64,000 nt of DNA from an uncultured Myxococcales bacterium. GTDB taxonomy: Bacteria; Myxococcota_A; UBA9042. Shown here piece by piece: positions 53,548-63,900 of this stretch. The notes beneath the pieces are model-generated. The model did no database searches and had not been told where the DNA came from. It saw only the letters and a list, made by a program, of their open reading frames with translations. The DNA lies in assembly GCA_903924465.1 (NCBI GenBank), contig CAIYBN010000099.1, positions 62,001 to 126,000 on the forward strand, written 5' to 3'. How positions within the stretch are numbered: the first letter of the stretch is position 1; the number at the start of each line of letters is the position of its first letter. A program made the position numbers and the translations under genes.

Positions 53548-54432
53548 ATGCCAACCCCCGCGCCCGCCAAGACGGCCGCTGCCAAGACCCGGGCAACCGC
53601 TTCAACCAAGCGCGCCGAAGCGGCCAAAGCCCGGTCAGTCGCCAAAGCCGCAAAATCGCGCGCCAAGTCGGGCAAGCACATTGAGCTTGGCGTCAATCCC
53701 AAGGACATCTGCACGGTTATCTACGTCGACGACGCGCTGATCGCGGTCAACAAGGCGCCGGGCTGTCCTGTGGTGGCCACCGGCCCCTATCGCTTGCGTT
53801 CGGTCACCGGCGCGCTGGCCGAACTGGGCTACGGCGTGACCTACCCCATCAGCCTCCTCGATGCGGAAGCGACCGGGCTCGTGTTGCTCACCCGCACGCC
53901 GGAAGCGGCCAAGACCATGCGGTGGAACTGGCGCAGCGAGCTCTGCAAGCGGGAATTCGTGGTCGTCGCCCAAGGCGACATCCCCGGCGCGCGCGGACGC
54001 ATCACCCTGCCGATCGGCTCCGTGCGCACAGGCACGCAAGTGCGCCACCAGGTGATGCCCATCGATCAGGGGGGCAAGCCAGCCGTCACGGTCTGGAAGC
54101 TGATCGCCCGCGGACGCATGATGTCGCGCCTGCTCATTTCCATGACCGGCGGACGCACCCATCAAATTCGCATTCATTTGTCGGCAATCGGCTATCCGGT
54201 CGTGGGCGACAAGCGCTACGGTGCAGAGTTGACGTCCGTGCCCCTGCACGCGCTCGTGGACCTGCCGGCGAAATACGCGGATTCAACCGTGGTGCCGCCG
54301 CATCAGATCGCGATGCATTGCAGCCTCATTCGCATTCCGCATCCCATCACTGAGCAAATGATGGAGTTTTCGGCGCCGGTGCCGCGGGTGTTGATCGGCT
54401 TGATGCCCGGCGCTTGGGTGCTGGACGGTTGA
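53548..54432 (+). CDS. RluA-like pseudouridine synthase with basic N-terminal tail
   Basis: The 294-residue product starts with about 43 Ala/Lys/Arg residues (KTAAAKTRATASTKR, AKARSVAKAAKSRAK), like a histone-H1 tail, then an RluA-type fold. The catalytic segment is SLLDAEATGLVLL with Asp105; the usual HRLDxxTSG lacks its His and Arg here. MTGGRTHQIRIHLSAIGYP and VVGDKRYG are well kept. Loss of the Arg, which helps flip the base, makes activity uncertain. AAGGAG lies eight bases before the ATG. Confidence 0.82.
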   Translation: MPTPAPAKTAAAKTRATASTKRAEAAKARSVAKAAKSRAKSGKHIELGVNPKDICTVIYVDDALIAVNKAPGCPVVATGPYRLRSVTGALAELGYGVTYPISLLDAEATGLVLLTRTPEAAKTMRWNWRSELCKREFVVVAQGDIPGARGRITLPIGSVRTGTQVRHQVMPIDQGGKPAVTVWKLIARGRMMSRLLISMTGGRTHQIRIHLSAIGYPVVGDKRYGAELTSVPLHALVDLPAKYADSTVVPPHQIAMHCSLIRIPHPITEQMMEFSAPVPRVLIGLMPGAWVLDG

Positions 54433-54495
54433 CACACACGGCGCGAACGGGCAAATGACCGGTCCGGACGCAAGGTCCAACTCGACGAGGGCAAC

Positions 54496-55017
54496 ATGGG
54501 TTTGATGTACCGGCAGAGCGAACTCGGAATCGGCGCGGACGAACTGGCCGAACACGGCATGGCGGAAAATGTCCTGACGACCAAGATCGAGGATCTGGTC
54601 AATTGGGGCCGCAAGTTCTCGCTGTTCCAGTATCCGTTTGTGACCGCCTGCTGCGGCATGGAATACATGTCGGTGAATGCCGCGCAGCACGATCTCGCGC
54701 GTTTTGGCTGCGAAGTGCCGCGGTTCACGCCGCGCCAGGCGGATTTGCTCATGGTCGTGGGCACCGTCAACCACAAGAATGCGCCCATTCTCAAACGCAT
54801 TTACGACCAGATGGCCGAGCCCAAGTGGGTCGTGGCATTCGGCGCCTGCGCGTCAACGGGTGGTTTCTACGACAATTACGCGACCGTGCCGGGTATCGAT
54901 CACATCATCCCGGTTGACGTGTACATTCCCGGCTGCCCGCCGCGGCCCGAGCAGGTGATGGACGCGATCATGTTGCTCATGGACAAGATCCAGAACGGCC
55001 GCGCGGAATTGACCTGA
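54496..55017 (+). CDS. nuoB: NADH-quinone oxidoreductase subunit B (solitary nuoB)
   Basis: NuoB carries the terminal [4Fe-4S] cluster N2 that reduces quinone in complex I. The 173-residue product keeps all four ligands: the tandem C52-C53 (TACCGMEYMS), C118 in FGACAS and C147 in PGCPPRPEQ. Length and the rest match the family. No other nuo gene is adjacent: a pseudouridine synthase lies upstream and a convergent SpoU methyltransferase downstream. GAGG precedes the ATG. It may be a split-off complex I gene or belong to a related quinone or ferredoxin reductase. Confidence 0.93.
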   Translation: MGLMYRQSELGIGADELAEHGMAENVLTTKIEDLVNWGRKFSLFQYPFVTACCGMEYMSVNAAQHDLARFGCEVPRFTPRQADLLMVVGTVNHKNAPILKRIYDQMAEPKWVVAFGACASTGGFYDNYATVPGIDHIIPVDVYIPGCPPRPEQVMDAIMLLMDKIQNGRAELT

Positions 55018-55024
55018 GCTTGCG

Positions 55025-55777
55025 CTAACTTGGCTGCACCAACGTCGCGAGCGCGATCCCGGCGGCAACGCTCACGTTCAAGGATTCCACCGCGCCTGTG
55101 CCGGCAATGCGGAGGCGCAGCGTGCATGCAGCCTCGACGGCCGGGTCCAAACCCGCTTCTTCCGACCCCAGCACGAGCAGTACCGGCTGACCGCGAAACT
55201 GCGCCAGATCGGCCAGCGTCTTGTCGCCTCGTACGCTGAGCGCCAGCGCCTGACCGCCTGCGTGGACATAGGCCTGGACCACCGCGAGTGCGTCGTGGCA
55301 GGCCGCCACAGGCAAGTATTCCAGACCACCTTCCGCCGTACGGCAAGCCGCAGAACTGCGCACGCAAGCCGCGCCATCCGCGGTCAACCACATCGCCCGG
55401 ACACCCAGGAACGCCGCGGTGCGCGCGATTGCACCGACATTGTGCGGATTGCCGACGCCGTCCAGCAGCAGCGTCAGCCCAGGGACGCGGGCGGTCTGCG
55501 CGACGATTTCACGTGTCACGACAGATACTTCCGGCGCGTCCAGCACCGCGACCAGACCTTGGTGCGCCCGGCTACCGGCGACGCGGTCGAGTTCCTCTGG
55601 CGGCAGGACGCGGAAAATGCCCCGCCGCTTCGCCATTTGGGCCAGAACGGGTTGCAGCGACTGGCTGTGCTCCGCGCTGTAGAACAGGCGCCGCACGCGG
55701 TCTGGGCGCTGCCGCAGCGCCGCCTGCACGGCGCGCAAGCCGCAAATGGTCTGTTCGCGCGCGAATTCCGCGGGCAT
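55025..55777 (-). CDS. SpoU/TrmH-family RNA 2'-O-methyltransferase
   Basis: This SAM enzyme methylates ribose in rRNA or tRNA. The 250-residue product has an N-terminal substrate-binding domain and the three SPOUT motifs: GVGNPHNVGAIARTA, LVLGSEEAGL and ESLNVSVAAGIAL. The deep trefoil knot follows from these. The ATG shares its A with the TGA of the upstream small gene, so translation is coupled. The exact target is unknown. Confidence 0.88.
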   Translation of the reverse strand: MPAEFAREQTICGLRAVQAALRQRPDRVRRLFYSAEHSQSLQPVLAQMAKRRGIFRVLPPEELDRVAGSRAHQGLVAVLDAPEVSVVTREIVAQTARVPGLTLLLDGVGNPHNVGAIARTAAFLGVRAMWLTADGAACVRSSAACRTAEGGLEYLPVAACHDALAVVQAYVHAGGQALALSVRGDKTLADLAQFRGQPVLLVLGSEEAGLDPAVEAACTLRLRIAGTGAVESLNVSVAAGIALATLVQPS

Positions 55778-56253
55778 CAAAAATCCCGGTCGCTGGGCGT
55801 CCCGGGCAGGAATCCCGTTGGCAACGTCCAGGCGGCCGACGCAGTCAGGCGCATCCGCGAGAAATGGCGGGTCAGCCGGGCCGCGCGCGCGCGCGCTTGT
55901 TCCAAGCGTTCGCTGTCCTCCGCGGTCGACGGCGCCGGCATGGCCTGATCCGCACCGCGCAAGGATTCGGAATACCAATGATTGGTCAGTTCGATGTGGA
56001 GCAAGACGCTCGCCACGTCCTCGTCCAAAGCATCGTCACGCGCGTCCACTTGCACGAGCCCGTCCATCAGGCGCGGCTCTACCGTATGCGCAACGAGCCC
56101 GGACGTCGGCGAGACTTGGGCAAACAGTTCGACCCAGCGGGTGGGTGGACGGCGATCGAGTTCAAAACGGACGACAACGAGCCGCGCAAAACGCGGGTGT
56201 CGGCCGATGATACGGACGGCTGAAACGACAATGGGAAGCCAAAGAGTCATCAT
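55777..56253 (-). CDS. Uncharacterised protein coupled to the SpoU methyltransferase
   Basis: I do not recognise a family. The 158-residue product has a hydrophobic start (MTLWLPIVVSAVRIIG), an Arg-rich beta-like region (RFARLVVVRFELDRRPPTRW), ALDEDVASVLLHIELTNHW and an Arg/Ala-rich tail. Its TGA overlaps the methyltransferase ATG (TGATG), the best evidence that it is translated. The start is taken as one of two adjacent ATGs (56253 or 56250); no clear ribosome site precedes them. Confidence 0.55.
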   Translation of the reverse strand: MMTLWLPIVVSAVRIIGRHPRFARLVVVRFELDRRPPTRWVELFAQVSPTSGLVAHTVEPRLMDGLVQVDARDDALDEDVASVLLHIELTNHWYSESLRGADQAMPAPSTAEDSERLEQARARAARLTRHFSRMRLTASAAWTLPTGFLPGTPSDRDF

Positions 56254-56326
56254 GCAACAGCGCAAGGGCCACGACGACGGGCCAGCCCCAAGTTCTCACG
56301 TTCGACCACACCGATGCAAGCACCGG

Positions 56327-57505
56327 CTAGTGAATTTGCGGGAAGAAATCGTCACCGATCGGCAAGCGTGCGACGCCAAAGTTGTGTGCCAGCGTTTGAC
56401 CCAGGGCGGCAAAACTGGCTGTCGCACCCCAATCGCCGCCGTGGTGGAAGCGACGCGAGGCGAAAATCAGCGGAACCCACTCGCGCGTGTGATCGGTCGA
56501 AGCCAGATAGGTCGGATCGTTGCCGTGGTCGGCAGTCAGGCACAGGAGCCCATCGTCGCCCAGCGCGTCGAGGAGCGCCGGAACGGTGGCATCGACTTCC
56601 AGCAGCGCGTCGGCAAAACCGCGGGCGTTGCGGCGATGCCCATACAGCGCGTCGAAGTCCACGAGATTGGTGAACACCAAGCCACGTTCCAGCGTCTGCA
56701 ATCGCTCCAGCGTCAGCCGCAGGCCGTCTGAATTTCCCTCCGAATGCAGGGACTCTGGCACGCCGCAGTTCGCGAAGATGTCCTGAATCTTACCGACACC
56801 CACGACCGGAATTCCCGCCGCCTGCAGCTTGTCCAGCAGCGTGCCCGGCGGCGGCGGCATGGCAAAATCCTTGCGGTTGTACGTGCGCTGCCACTTTCCC
56901 GGTTCGCCAATGAAGGGTCGCGCGATCACCCGACCCACGCGATACTTGTCCAGCAGTTCGCGAGCCACCAGACAGATGCGATGCAGCTCCGCGACTGGCA
57001 TCACCGCCTCGTGTGCGGCGATCTGGAACACGCTATCGGCGGAGGTGTAGACAATTGGCTTGCCCGTGCGCATGTGCTCGGGGCCCAGTTGGTCCAGAAT
57101 GGTCGTTCCGCTGGCGACGACATTGCCGAGCACCTCGTAGCCGGTCTTCGCGGTGAACTCGGCGATGATGGCCTCCGGAAAGCAAGGATTGTAGACGGCG
57201 AATGGCACGGTGGTCTCGACGCCGACCATCTCCCAATGTCCTGTCGGCGTGTCCTTGCCGCGAGAGAGTTCCGCCATCCTCAGCAGAAAGCCCTGCGGCT
57301 GCACGGCCGGCGCCACGCCTTCCAGCGGAGTCAGATTGCCCAGTCCCAGCGCTTGCAGATTGGGCAGGTGCAGGCCACCCACGGCGCGCGCACAATTGCC
57401 CAGTGTGTTCACCGTGGGCGGATCGCCGAACGCCGCGCAGTCCGGCAACGCGCCGATGCCTGCGCCATCCAGCACGAGAATGCACACCTTGTCGAATGGC
57501 CGCAT
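56327..57505 (-). CDS. deoB: Phosphopentomutase DeoB
   Basis: DeoB interconverts (deoxy)ribose 1- and 5-phosphates in nucleoside salvage. The 392-residue product has the metal site VLDGAGIGALPD at the N-terminus, KDTPTGHWEM with the phospho-Thr, CLTADHGNDPTY and STDHTREWVP with the second metal ligands, and DFDALYGHRRN. GGAGG precedes the ATG giving MRPFDKV. The neighbouring genes are not salvage genes. Confidence 0.94.
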   Translation of the reverse strand: MRPFDKVCILVLDGAGIGALPDCAAFGDPPTVNTLGNCARAVGGLHLPNLQALGLGNLTPLEGVAPAVQPQGFLLRMAELSRGKDTPTGHWEMVGVETTVPFAVYNPCFPEAIIAEFTAKTGYEVLGNVVASGTTILDQLGPEHMRTGKPIVYTSADSVFQIAAHEAVMPVAELHRICLVARELLDKYRVGRVIARPFIGEPGKWQRTYNRKDFAMPPPPGTLLDKLQAAGIPVVGVGKIQDIFANCGVPESLHSEGNSDGLRLTLERLQTLERGLVFTNLVDFDALYGHRRNARGFADALLEVDATVPALLDALGDDGLLCLTADHGNDPTYLASTDHTREWVPLIFASRRFHHGGDWGATASFAALGQTLAHNFGVARLPIGDDFFPQIH

Positions 57506-57546
57506 GACACCTCCGGCGTTCAGGATAGCGCCAACGGCGTCGCACG

Positions 57547-58590
57547 TCAGTGCCGGACCGCCAACTTCACGGTCAGCTTGATTTCCACGCCGTCCATGCC
57601 CTGGACGACCATCCGTTTGAGTGGCCCGGTCACGCACGCGACCAATTCCTCGGACACGCGTTGCGAGAGGACTGAAACGCCAGTGACACGGCCGTCGCTG
57701 ACCTCGACGACCACGGTGACGTCGCCCTTGAGCTCCGGGTTGAGATGCAAAGCGCGCTCGTACGCCACGCGGATGGTCAGGCGCGCCTTGGCGACAAAGC
57801 GCGCGAGATCCTCTTTGCTGGCCTTGCCTTTGCGCAGTTGAGATTGGAGGGTCACGTCGGTCACGAGGCGCGGGTCGAGCTGACCGATGGCGCTGCCACT
57901 GCCGCCCGTGCCGCCACCGCCGCCGCTGACGCGCCCGTGACTCTTGGCACCCTTGCCGCCGCGACCGCCGCCGTCGAGCCTGGTTCCGCTGATGCCCACG
58001 CCGCTCAGGCTGTTGGCGATGTCGTTGTCCACGCCGTCGACGTTGCCCAGCACGTCCCGCAAGGCCGCGCTATTGCCGTTTTGGCTGCCGAGCAGCTTCA
58101 GGACTCCGTTCTTCTGGATGCCTTCGACGATCTTCTGTCGACGGTCCGCGGCGGACTTCTCGGCAGGGCGCGTCGCTGCTTCTCCAGTCTGCGCGGCTTC
58201 CTGCTCACTGTGACGCCCAGCCGACTCCGTCGTCGGCGCTGCTGGGCGGTCGGCAAGGGCAACCGCCGTCGCTTGTTTCGGCGCCCGCCAGGCCGCAGCC
58301 CTGTCGACGCGACGGGTCTGACCTGCTTGCAACAGCCACAGCGCGTTGTTGTGCAACAGGCGAATCGACACCGAAGCCTGATCGCCGGTGACGACGGTGT
58401 CGTCCGGCCAAACCCGATCGCGCACGCCGAGAATCCGCACGTTCGACGCCACGCGCTGTGCCGTCACGTGGCCTTCCAGCGCTTCCACCGCACCGGCGGG
58501 CGTCGTCGCCGGCACGGGTGCCACAACCGGTGGCGACTCTGCCTTGCCGCACGCCGGGCCCAGAGCCGCGACCAGCAAGGCAATCCCCAT
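57547..58590 (-). CDS. Lipoprotein with AgmX/PglI C-terminal domain
   Basis: The 347-residue lipoprotein has the signal MGIALLVAALGPAC, a FecR-like start (AVEALEGHVTAQR, VWPDDTVVTGDQASVSIRLL), a low-complexity middle with a Gly-rich tract (about 235-260), and a C-terminal AgmX/PglI domain (LTIRVAYERALHLNPELKGDVTVVVEVSDG). The domain name comes from myxobacterial gliding-motility proteins; it is TonB-like and may join an energised envelope complex. It follows the cyclase stop by 7 bases, so the two are one operon. Confidence 0.8.
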   Translation of the reverse strand: MGIALLVAALGPACGKAESPPVVAPVPATTPAGAVEALEGHVTAQRVASNVRILGVRDRVWPDDTVVTGDQASVSIRLLHNNALWLLQAGQTRRVDRAAAWRAPKQATAVALADRPAAPTTESAGRHSEQEAAQTGEAATRPAEKSAADRRQKIVEGIQKNGVLKLLGSQNGNSAALRDVLGNVDGVDNDIANSLSGVGISGTRLDGGGRGGKGAKSHGRVSGGGGGTGGSGSAIGQLDPRLVTDVTLQSQLRKGKASKEDLARFVAKARLTIRVAYERALHLNPELKGDVTVVVEVSDGRVTGVSVLSQRVSEELVACVTGPLKRMVVQGMDGVEIKLTVKLAVRH

Positions 58591-58597
58591 GCGCACT

Positions 58598-60913
58598 CTA
58601 TTTGCTGTGCTGATCATACACGCCATCCCAATCTGCGGCCGGCGGGTCGGCGGCCAGTGCCTCGATCATGTCAGCAAGTCGCTGCGCCGGTCCATCAGAC
58701 GGATGATCGGCCAAAAAGGCCTGAATGGCGATGCGCGCATCTGGCCACCGGGCTCCGCGATAGGCGCTGAGGGCTTCCGCGTATCGCGCGAGCGCCGCCG
58801 GTGACAGCGGGCACGCCGAGGTCGTGCCACACAGTTCAAAGACCGCCAGTGCACCGCCGCGGCCCTTGACGCGAACGGCATCCACCTCGCGAAACACAAA
58901 GTCGGGCCCAGCGCGATCCGGCACCGTCGGTCCGCACAGGATCCCGCACCGCAGTTCCTTCGTCAGCGCCTCCAACCGCGAGGCGAGGTTCACCGCATCG
59001 CCCATCACCGTGTAATCAAAACGCATTTCCGAGCCCATGTTGCCCACGGACATCATGCCTGTGTTGATGCCGACGCCGATGCGCAAATCCGGCAGGTGGC
59101 GCGCCTGCCACGATTGGTTCAACCCAGCCAGCGCTTGCTGCATCGCCAGCGCTGACCGACACGCCGCCGCCGCATGATCCGCCTGCTCCAGCGGCGCACC
59201 GTACACGGCCATCACCGCGTCGCCGATGTATTTGTCCAGCATGCCACCCTGCTGGAGAACGATCGCGGTCATCGGCGTCAGGTACTCGTTCAGAAACGCC
59301 GAGAGCGCTTCGGGCTCCATCTTCTCCGAAAAACTGGAAAAGCCGCGGATGTCGCTGAACAACACGCTCAGTTCGCGCCGTTCACCGCCCAGCCGCACGC
59401 GACTGGGATCGTCCAACAGACGTTCCACCAGACTGCCCGACACGTATTGCGAAAACGCCGCGCGCAGGTGCGCTTTCTCCCGGCCTTCGGTCGCCAGCGC
59501 GGTCGAAGTCGCCGCGAGCGCAATGACCACGATGCCCACCAGCGGCCCGGCCACATCCACCAGCCACTGCTGGGCGAACAGCGCCTGGCTGAGACCCAGC
59601 CAACCGAGCGCGAGACCCAGCGCGAGCAGCCCGGCCACCCACGCGCGGCGCTGCCGCACCCGCTGGCTTTGCGCCGCCGTCAACAGCATCCCCATCAGCA
59701 AGAGCGCCAGCGCGCTCGCCCAGCCCGGCAGGCGCCGCAGCAGCTCATCGTGCAGCGCGTTGTGCGCCAACGTCGCGTGGATTTGCACGCCTGGCACGGC
59801 GGTATCAAACGGCGTGGCCACACGGTCGCGCGCTGCATCCGTGTAGCCGACGAGCACGAGCCTGTTCTTCAACGCATCGCGCGGCAGCGTCCCGGCCAGG
59901 ACATCCGCCGCGGAAAACGTGCGGAAGCCCCCGTCCGGAGCGAGAAAGTTCAGCGTTGCCGTGCCGTTGCGATCCACGGGCAGCGCGTGGTTGCCCAGCT
60001 GCACGGTCGCATCGCCCGTCACGTAGCTGGTCGCCAAGTTTCGGCCGGCCCGCTGCGCCAGCGACAGGCCCAAGGGCTGATAGTACCGCTCACCATGCTC
60101 GATCACCGCCAGCACGCGCCGCACCTTGCCGTCCGTGTCGCGCAGCACGTTCACCGCGCCCGCACCGGCTGCAGCTTGGGCCAGAATGGGCAGCGACCCG
60201 TACACCGCCGCCTCCGCACGCGGCGGCCGCCGTCCCACCGGCGCATCGGTCACCACACCTTCCGTCAACCGCGCACCCTTGAGCCCCGAGGGCTCGGGAC
60301 TGCCCGGCGGAAGCGGCTGCGCTTCCCCGCGATCCAGAAAGAACAGGAGCGGAAGGAGCACGTTGTGCGAGGACCGCAGCGCATCGGCCAGCGCGTCGTC
60401 GCCGTGGACCGCGTCGTGCACCAGGGACAACGCCCGTTGCGCCTGCGCGACCGCTGGACTGTGGGCGATGTCCTCCTGCGTCAAGCCGGCCAAAGCGCTC
60501 GCCACAGCTTGCGTCACCGGTGCCGGCAGCGGCATCTCCGGCGACGTGAAAAAGGCGTCGAGTGCCACGGCGCGCGGCTGATAGGTTGCCAGCGCCCGCA
60601 AGAATGTGGCCCAGCCCGCGCGCCGTTGAAACACATCGGGCGAGGTTTGCCGCAGCCGATCGTCGAAGCCGACGATCACGATCTGGTCGTCCGCGGGCAG
60701 GCGTGATCCGCGCAGGGAAAAGCGCGCGTCGACCGTGGCCAGTTCCGCTTCGTCCAGGCCCGGAATGGTCCACTGCCCCGTGTGGTGGCCGAGCAAGCCG
60801 GCAGCCGCCAACACGGTCGCCAGCAACGCCGACCACAGCGGCACATTTGCCCGACGAAGCGACTTGCGCACCGTGGGTTTGGCCTGGCGGAGCGATGGCG
60901 TGACCGAACTCAT
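58598..60913 (-). CDS. CHASE2-domain adenylate/guanylate cyclase
   Basis: This membrane enzyme makes a cyclic nucleotide in response to an extracellular signal. The 771-residue product has an N-terminal span (SALLATVLAAAGLLG), a CHASE2 sensor (about 50-385), three spans (about 400-470) and a class III cyclase domain with metal-binding FSDIRGF and KYIGDAVMAVYG, then DYTVMGDAVNLASRLE. The catalytic Lys/Asp pattern is typical. About 60 C-terminal residues after the cyclase have a TPR-like character. It is between a kinase and the AgmX-type lipoprotein. Confidence 0.9.
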   Translation of the reverse strand: MSSVTPSLRQAKPTVRKSLRRANVPLWSALLATVLAAAGLLGHHTGQWTIPGLDEAELATVDARFSLRGSRLPADDQIVIVGFDDRLRQTSPDVFQRRAGWATFLRALATYQPRAVALDAFFTSPEMPLPAPVTQAVASALAGLTQEDIAHSPAVAQAQRALSLVHDAVHGDDALADALRSSHNVLLPLLFFLDRGEAQPLPPGSPEPSGLKGARLTEGVVTDAPVGRRPPRAEAAVYGSLPILAQAAAGAGAVNVLRDTDGKVRRVLAVIEHGERYYQPLGLSLAQRAGRNLATSYVTGDATVQLGNHALPVDRNGTATLNFLAPDGGFRTFSAADVLAGTLPRDALKNRLVLVGYTDAARDRVATPFDTAVPGVQIHATLAHNALHDELLRRLPGWASALALLLMGMLLTAAQSQRVRQRRAWVAGLLALGLALGWLGLSQALFAQQWLVDVAGPLVGIVVIALAATSTALATEGREKAHLRAAFSQYVSGSLVERLLDDPSRVRLGGERRELSVLFSDIRGFSSFSEKMEPEALSAFLNEYLTPMTAIVLQQGGMLDKYIGDAVMAVYGAPLEQADHAAAACRSALAMQQALAGLNQSWQARHLPDLRIGVGINTGMMSVGNMGSEMRFDYTVMGDAVNLASRLEALTKELRCGILCGPTVPDRAGPDFVFREVDAVRVKGRGGALAVFELCGTTSACPLSPAALARYAEALSAYRGARWPDARIAIQAFLADHPSDGPAQRLADMIEALAADPPAADWDGVYDQHSK

Positions 60914-60946
60914 GGCCCCGTGCCTCCCAAACCGGCGCCGCGCGCG

Positions 60947-63900
60947 CTACGGCTTGGCCGCAGTTGTGTCCGCCGCACCGCTGCCGGCACTGCTGGCAAG
61001 GCCGTTCATCGCGCGAAGTCGCCGGGCCAAACGTTGCGCTTCACCGATCGCCGGAATTTCGCGGTACAGCGCCTCGGCTTCCTGCAACAGCGACTGTGGC
61101 TGCCGGTCAGACGTCAGCACGCCGGCTTCAATCAGGTCTGCCAGCACGACGATGCACTCGGCGCGTTCTACGGTCGGCACGTTGCCTGGAACCAACTGAA
61201 ACGCCTCCTCCATCGCGGTGTGCGCAGTATTGGGCTCACCCGCCGCCGCCGCCGCGCGGGCGGTCAGCAGCAGCGCCTTGAGCCGCAGATTGTCGTGGTT
61301 CGCCAGCACCGCTTGCCGTGCGGCTTCTTCCGCGAAGGCTTTGGCGCGCGTGTAAATGCCATGCGCCATCTGGATATCGCCGCGCTGCCGCAGCGCGTCC
61401 GACAATCCGGCCAAGTCCGGCAGCGCCGCGAACGCCCGGCAGGCTTTGGCCAGCGCCGCATCCGCCTCGTCGATCGCCCCGCGTGTTTGCAGCACCGAAG
61501 CCAGGAGCACCAGCACTTCCGCAGCCAGCCGCTGCCGATCGACGCGGCCCAGCGCATTGAGCGCCTCACCCAGCTGCGCTTCGGCGTCATCCAGTTCGCC
61601 AATGTCGCGCAACGCGAGCGCAAGTGCTCGGAGCGCCTCCACTTCCAGGATCAAGTTGCGGGCATCACGCGCCGCAGCCAAGGCCCGCCGCGCGTGGCTG
61701 ACGGACTTCTCGCCATCGCCAAGCGTCCGCCACGTATCCGCGAGCGCCATCGCGAGCTCGGCCGCCATGACCGGCTCATGCAAGGCCGTCACCGAGCCAA
61801 GCGCCTGAGTCCACACGTCCACGGCTTTTTTCAGCGCCTTCTTGTCCAGTTGCGGCGCTGACGCCCTCAGGCACCGGCCCAGCGTCAGTTGCGTGTGCGC
61901 CAACTGCGTCGGCGCGTGTTGCGTCGCCGAACGGGAGAGTGCCGCCAATTGCGCTTCCAGCGGCGCCACGGTGGTCTGTGCGCGACCGCAGTGCGCTTCC
62001 GCCTCGGCCCACACGTCAAGCAGCGGCACGCCGTGCGCATACCAATCGTCTTCCGCCAGCCCCGGCAGCGCGCGCAGGATCTCGATCGACTCGCGCGCCC
62101 GGTCACTCGCCGCTTGGCACTCCCCGCGTTCATCCAAGGCCCGCGCCAGTCCCAGTGAAGTCGTCGCAAGCGTGTACGCCGCGGCGGATTTTTCGGCCGG
62201 TGTCGCATCGGGGGACTGGTGCAAGGCCCGGCACTGTTGCCGCGACGCCTCATACGCAGTGATCGCCTCCGGCAGTGCGCCGAGCGTCCGCATCAGATCC
62301 GCCGCTTCACGACTGTGCTGCGCGGCTTCCACGGCCGCACCCGCCGCCGCTTCCAACACCGCCAACCGCGGCGTCCAGGGTTCCGGGCGAATTTCCGCCT
62401 GCTTTTGCATCCAGGTCAGCGCGCGCCCCAATTGAATGGGGGGCTGCCCTGGCAAGGACACGGAATCGGGCGATTCGACCAGAAGGTACTCAGCCTGATT
62501 GGAGAGCCGGCTGTTCGGCACCTGACGCAGCATCCCCGCGCGCACGAGGCGATCAAGGTGGATGGCCACCGGCGCGCCGGTCGCGGCTTCCAGCAAATCT
62601 GGCCAGAGCGGCGCTCCGAGTTGAACGGCCGCCGCAAGGACGCGACGCGTCTCCGGTTCCATCGACTCCAGATCCAGCGGAACCGATTCGCGGGACGGAA
62701 TCGCGGCCACAGCGCCCTGCGCAAGCGTGCCGGCGAGCGCGAGCGGTACATCGTCGGTACGGGCCACCCACGCCGCCACGACCATCACCGGCGTGGCGCC
62801 CAACTGGCGAATCAGCCGCCGCAAAAAGGCCGTCTCGGTCTCGGTCAGGTGCTCGGCGCGGTCCAGCAGCAGGACCAGAAGATTGCGGCCCGCGATCGCC
62901 CGCAGCGCATCCACCAGCGCCCCACACGCCGCCTGACGCGCCACTTCCGGCACCGCGCGTGCGTGCGAAAGGTGCGGCGAATCCGGAAATTCCACCCGCA
63001 GATACAGGCCGATGAGATGCGCCACTTGGCTGGCGCGATCGGGACGATCTGGCATCAGGCCTTGGACCCAGGCCAGCAGTTTGCGGCGCGCGACGGAGCC
63101 GGAATCGTCGTCAAACAGACCCGCGCGACCGCGTATTTCCTCAAAGAAGCAGGCGATCGGCAACCGCCCGTCCGGTGGCGAGACGCGCATCCGCACGATC
63201 ACCGGCGCATCCGCGCGGCTGCCCAGGTGCGTGGCAAAGCCGTCCATCGCGTCGTACAGCGCCGCACGCGAACGCGATACCAGACCGACCATCTCCAGAC
63301 GCACGCGGTCCTTGGCGCGATCCAGTCGATCGTCCAGCATGTCCAGCGTCGGCCCCGACGCGCGCTTTTCCCGCCGTGTGTCGACTTTCTTTCCCGGAGC
63401 CGGTCGTTGCTGCGTGGTCGGCGTCTGGGGGCGCAGCCGTTCTTCCGGAATCGGCGGCGGCTCGCTGGAATCCAGTTGATCCTGCCGCACGGTGTGGAGT
63501 CGCGGCGACGTGTCCGCGACGACAACCTGATTCAACGGCTGGCGCAGCGACGCTTCCAGTTTCTCCAGTTCTTCGGCAAAAGCGCGCGCATCGACCGGTC
63601 GTTCACTGATGTTTTTGGCCAGCACCCGCGCAAAAAACGCGTCGAGCTGCGGCGGAAAGGTCAGATCGGCGCGGCGCTTCGCCAGCGGCACGGGTTGCTG
63701 CAACTGGTGGGCGCGCAGAAAATCCTGCGGCGATTCGCCATCCACCGGCAGAAAGCCGCAGAGCATTTCGTAGCAAATGACGCCCAGCGAATACAGATCA
63801 CTCGACGGACCGACGTCGTGACCTGCCGCCTGTTCGGGACTCATGTACGCCGGCGTACCCACGACCAGCCGGGCCTGCGTCAGCCGCGGCGCAAAGCCGG

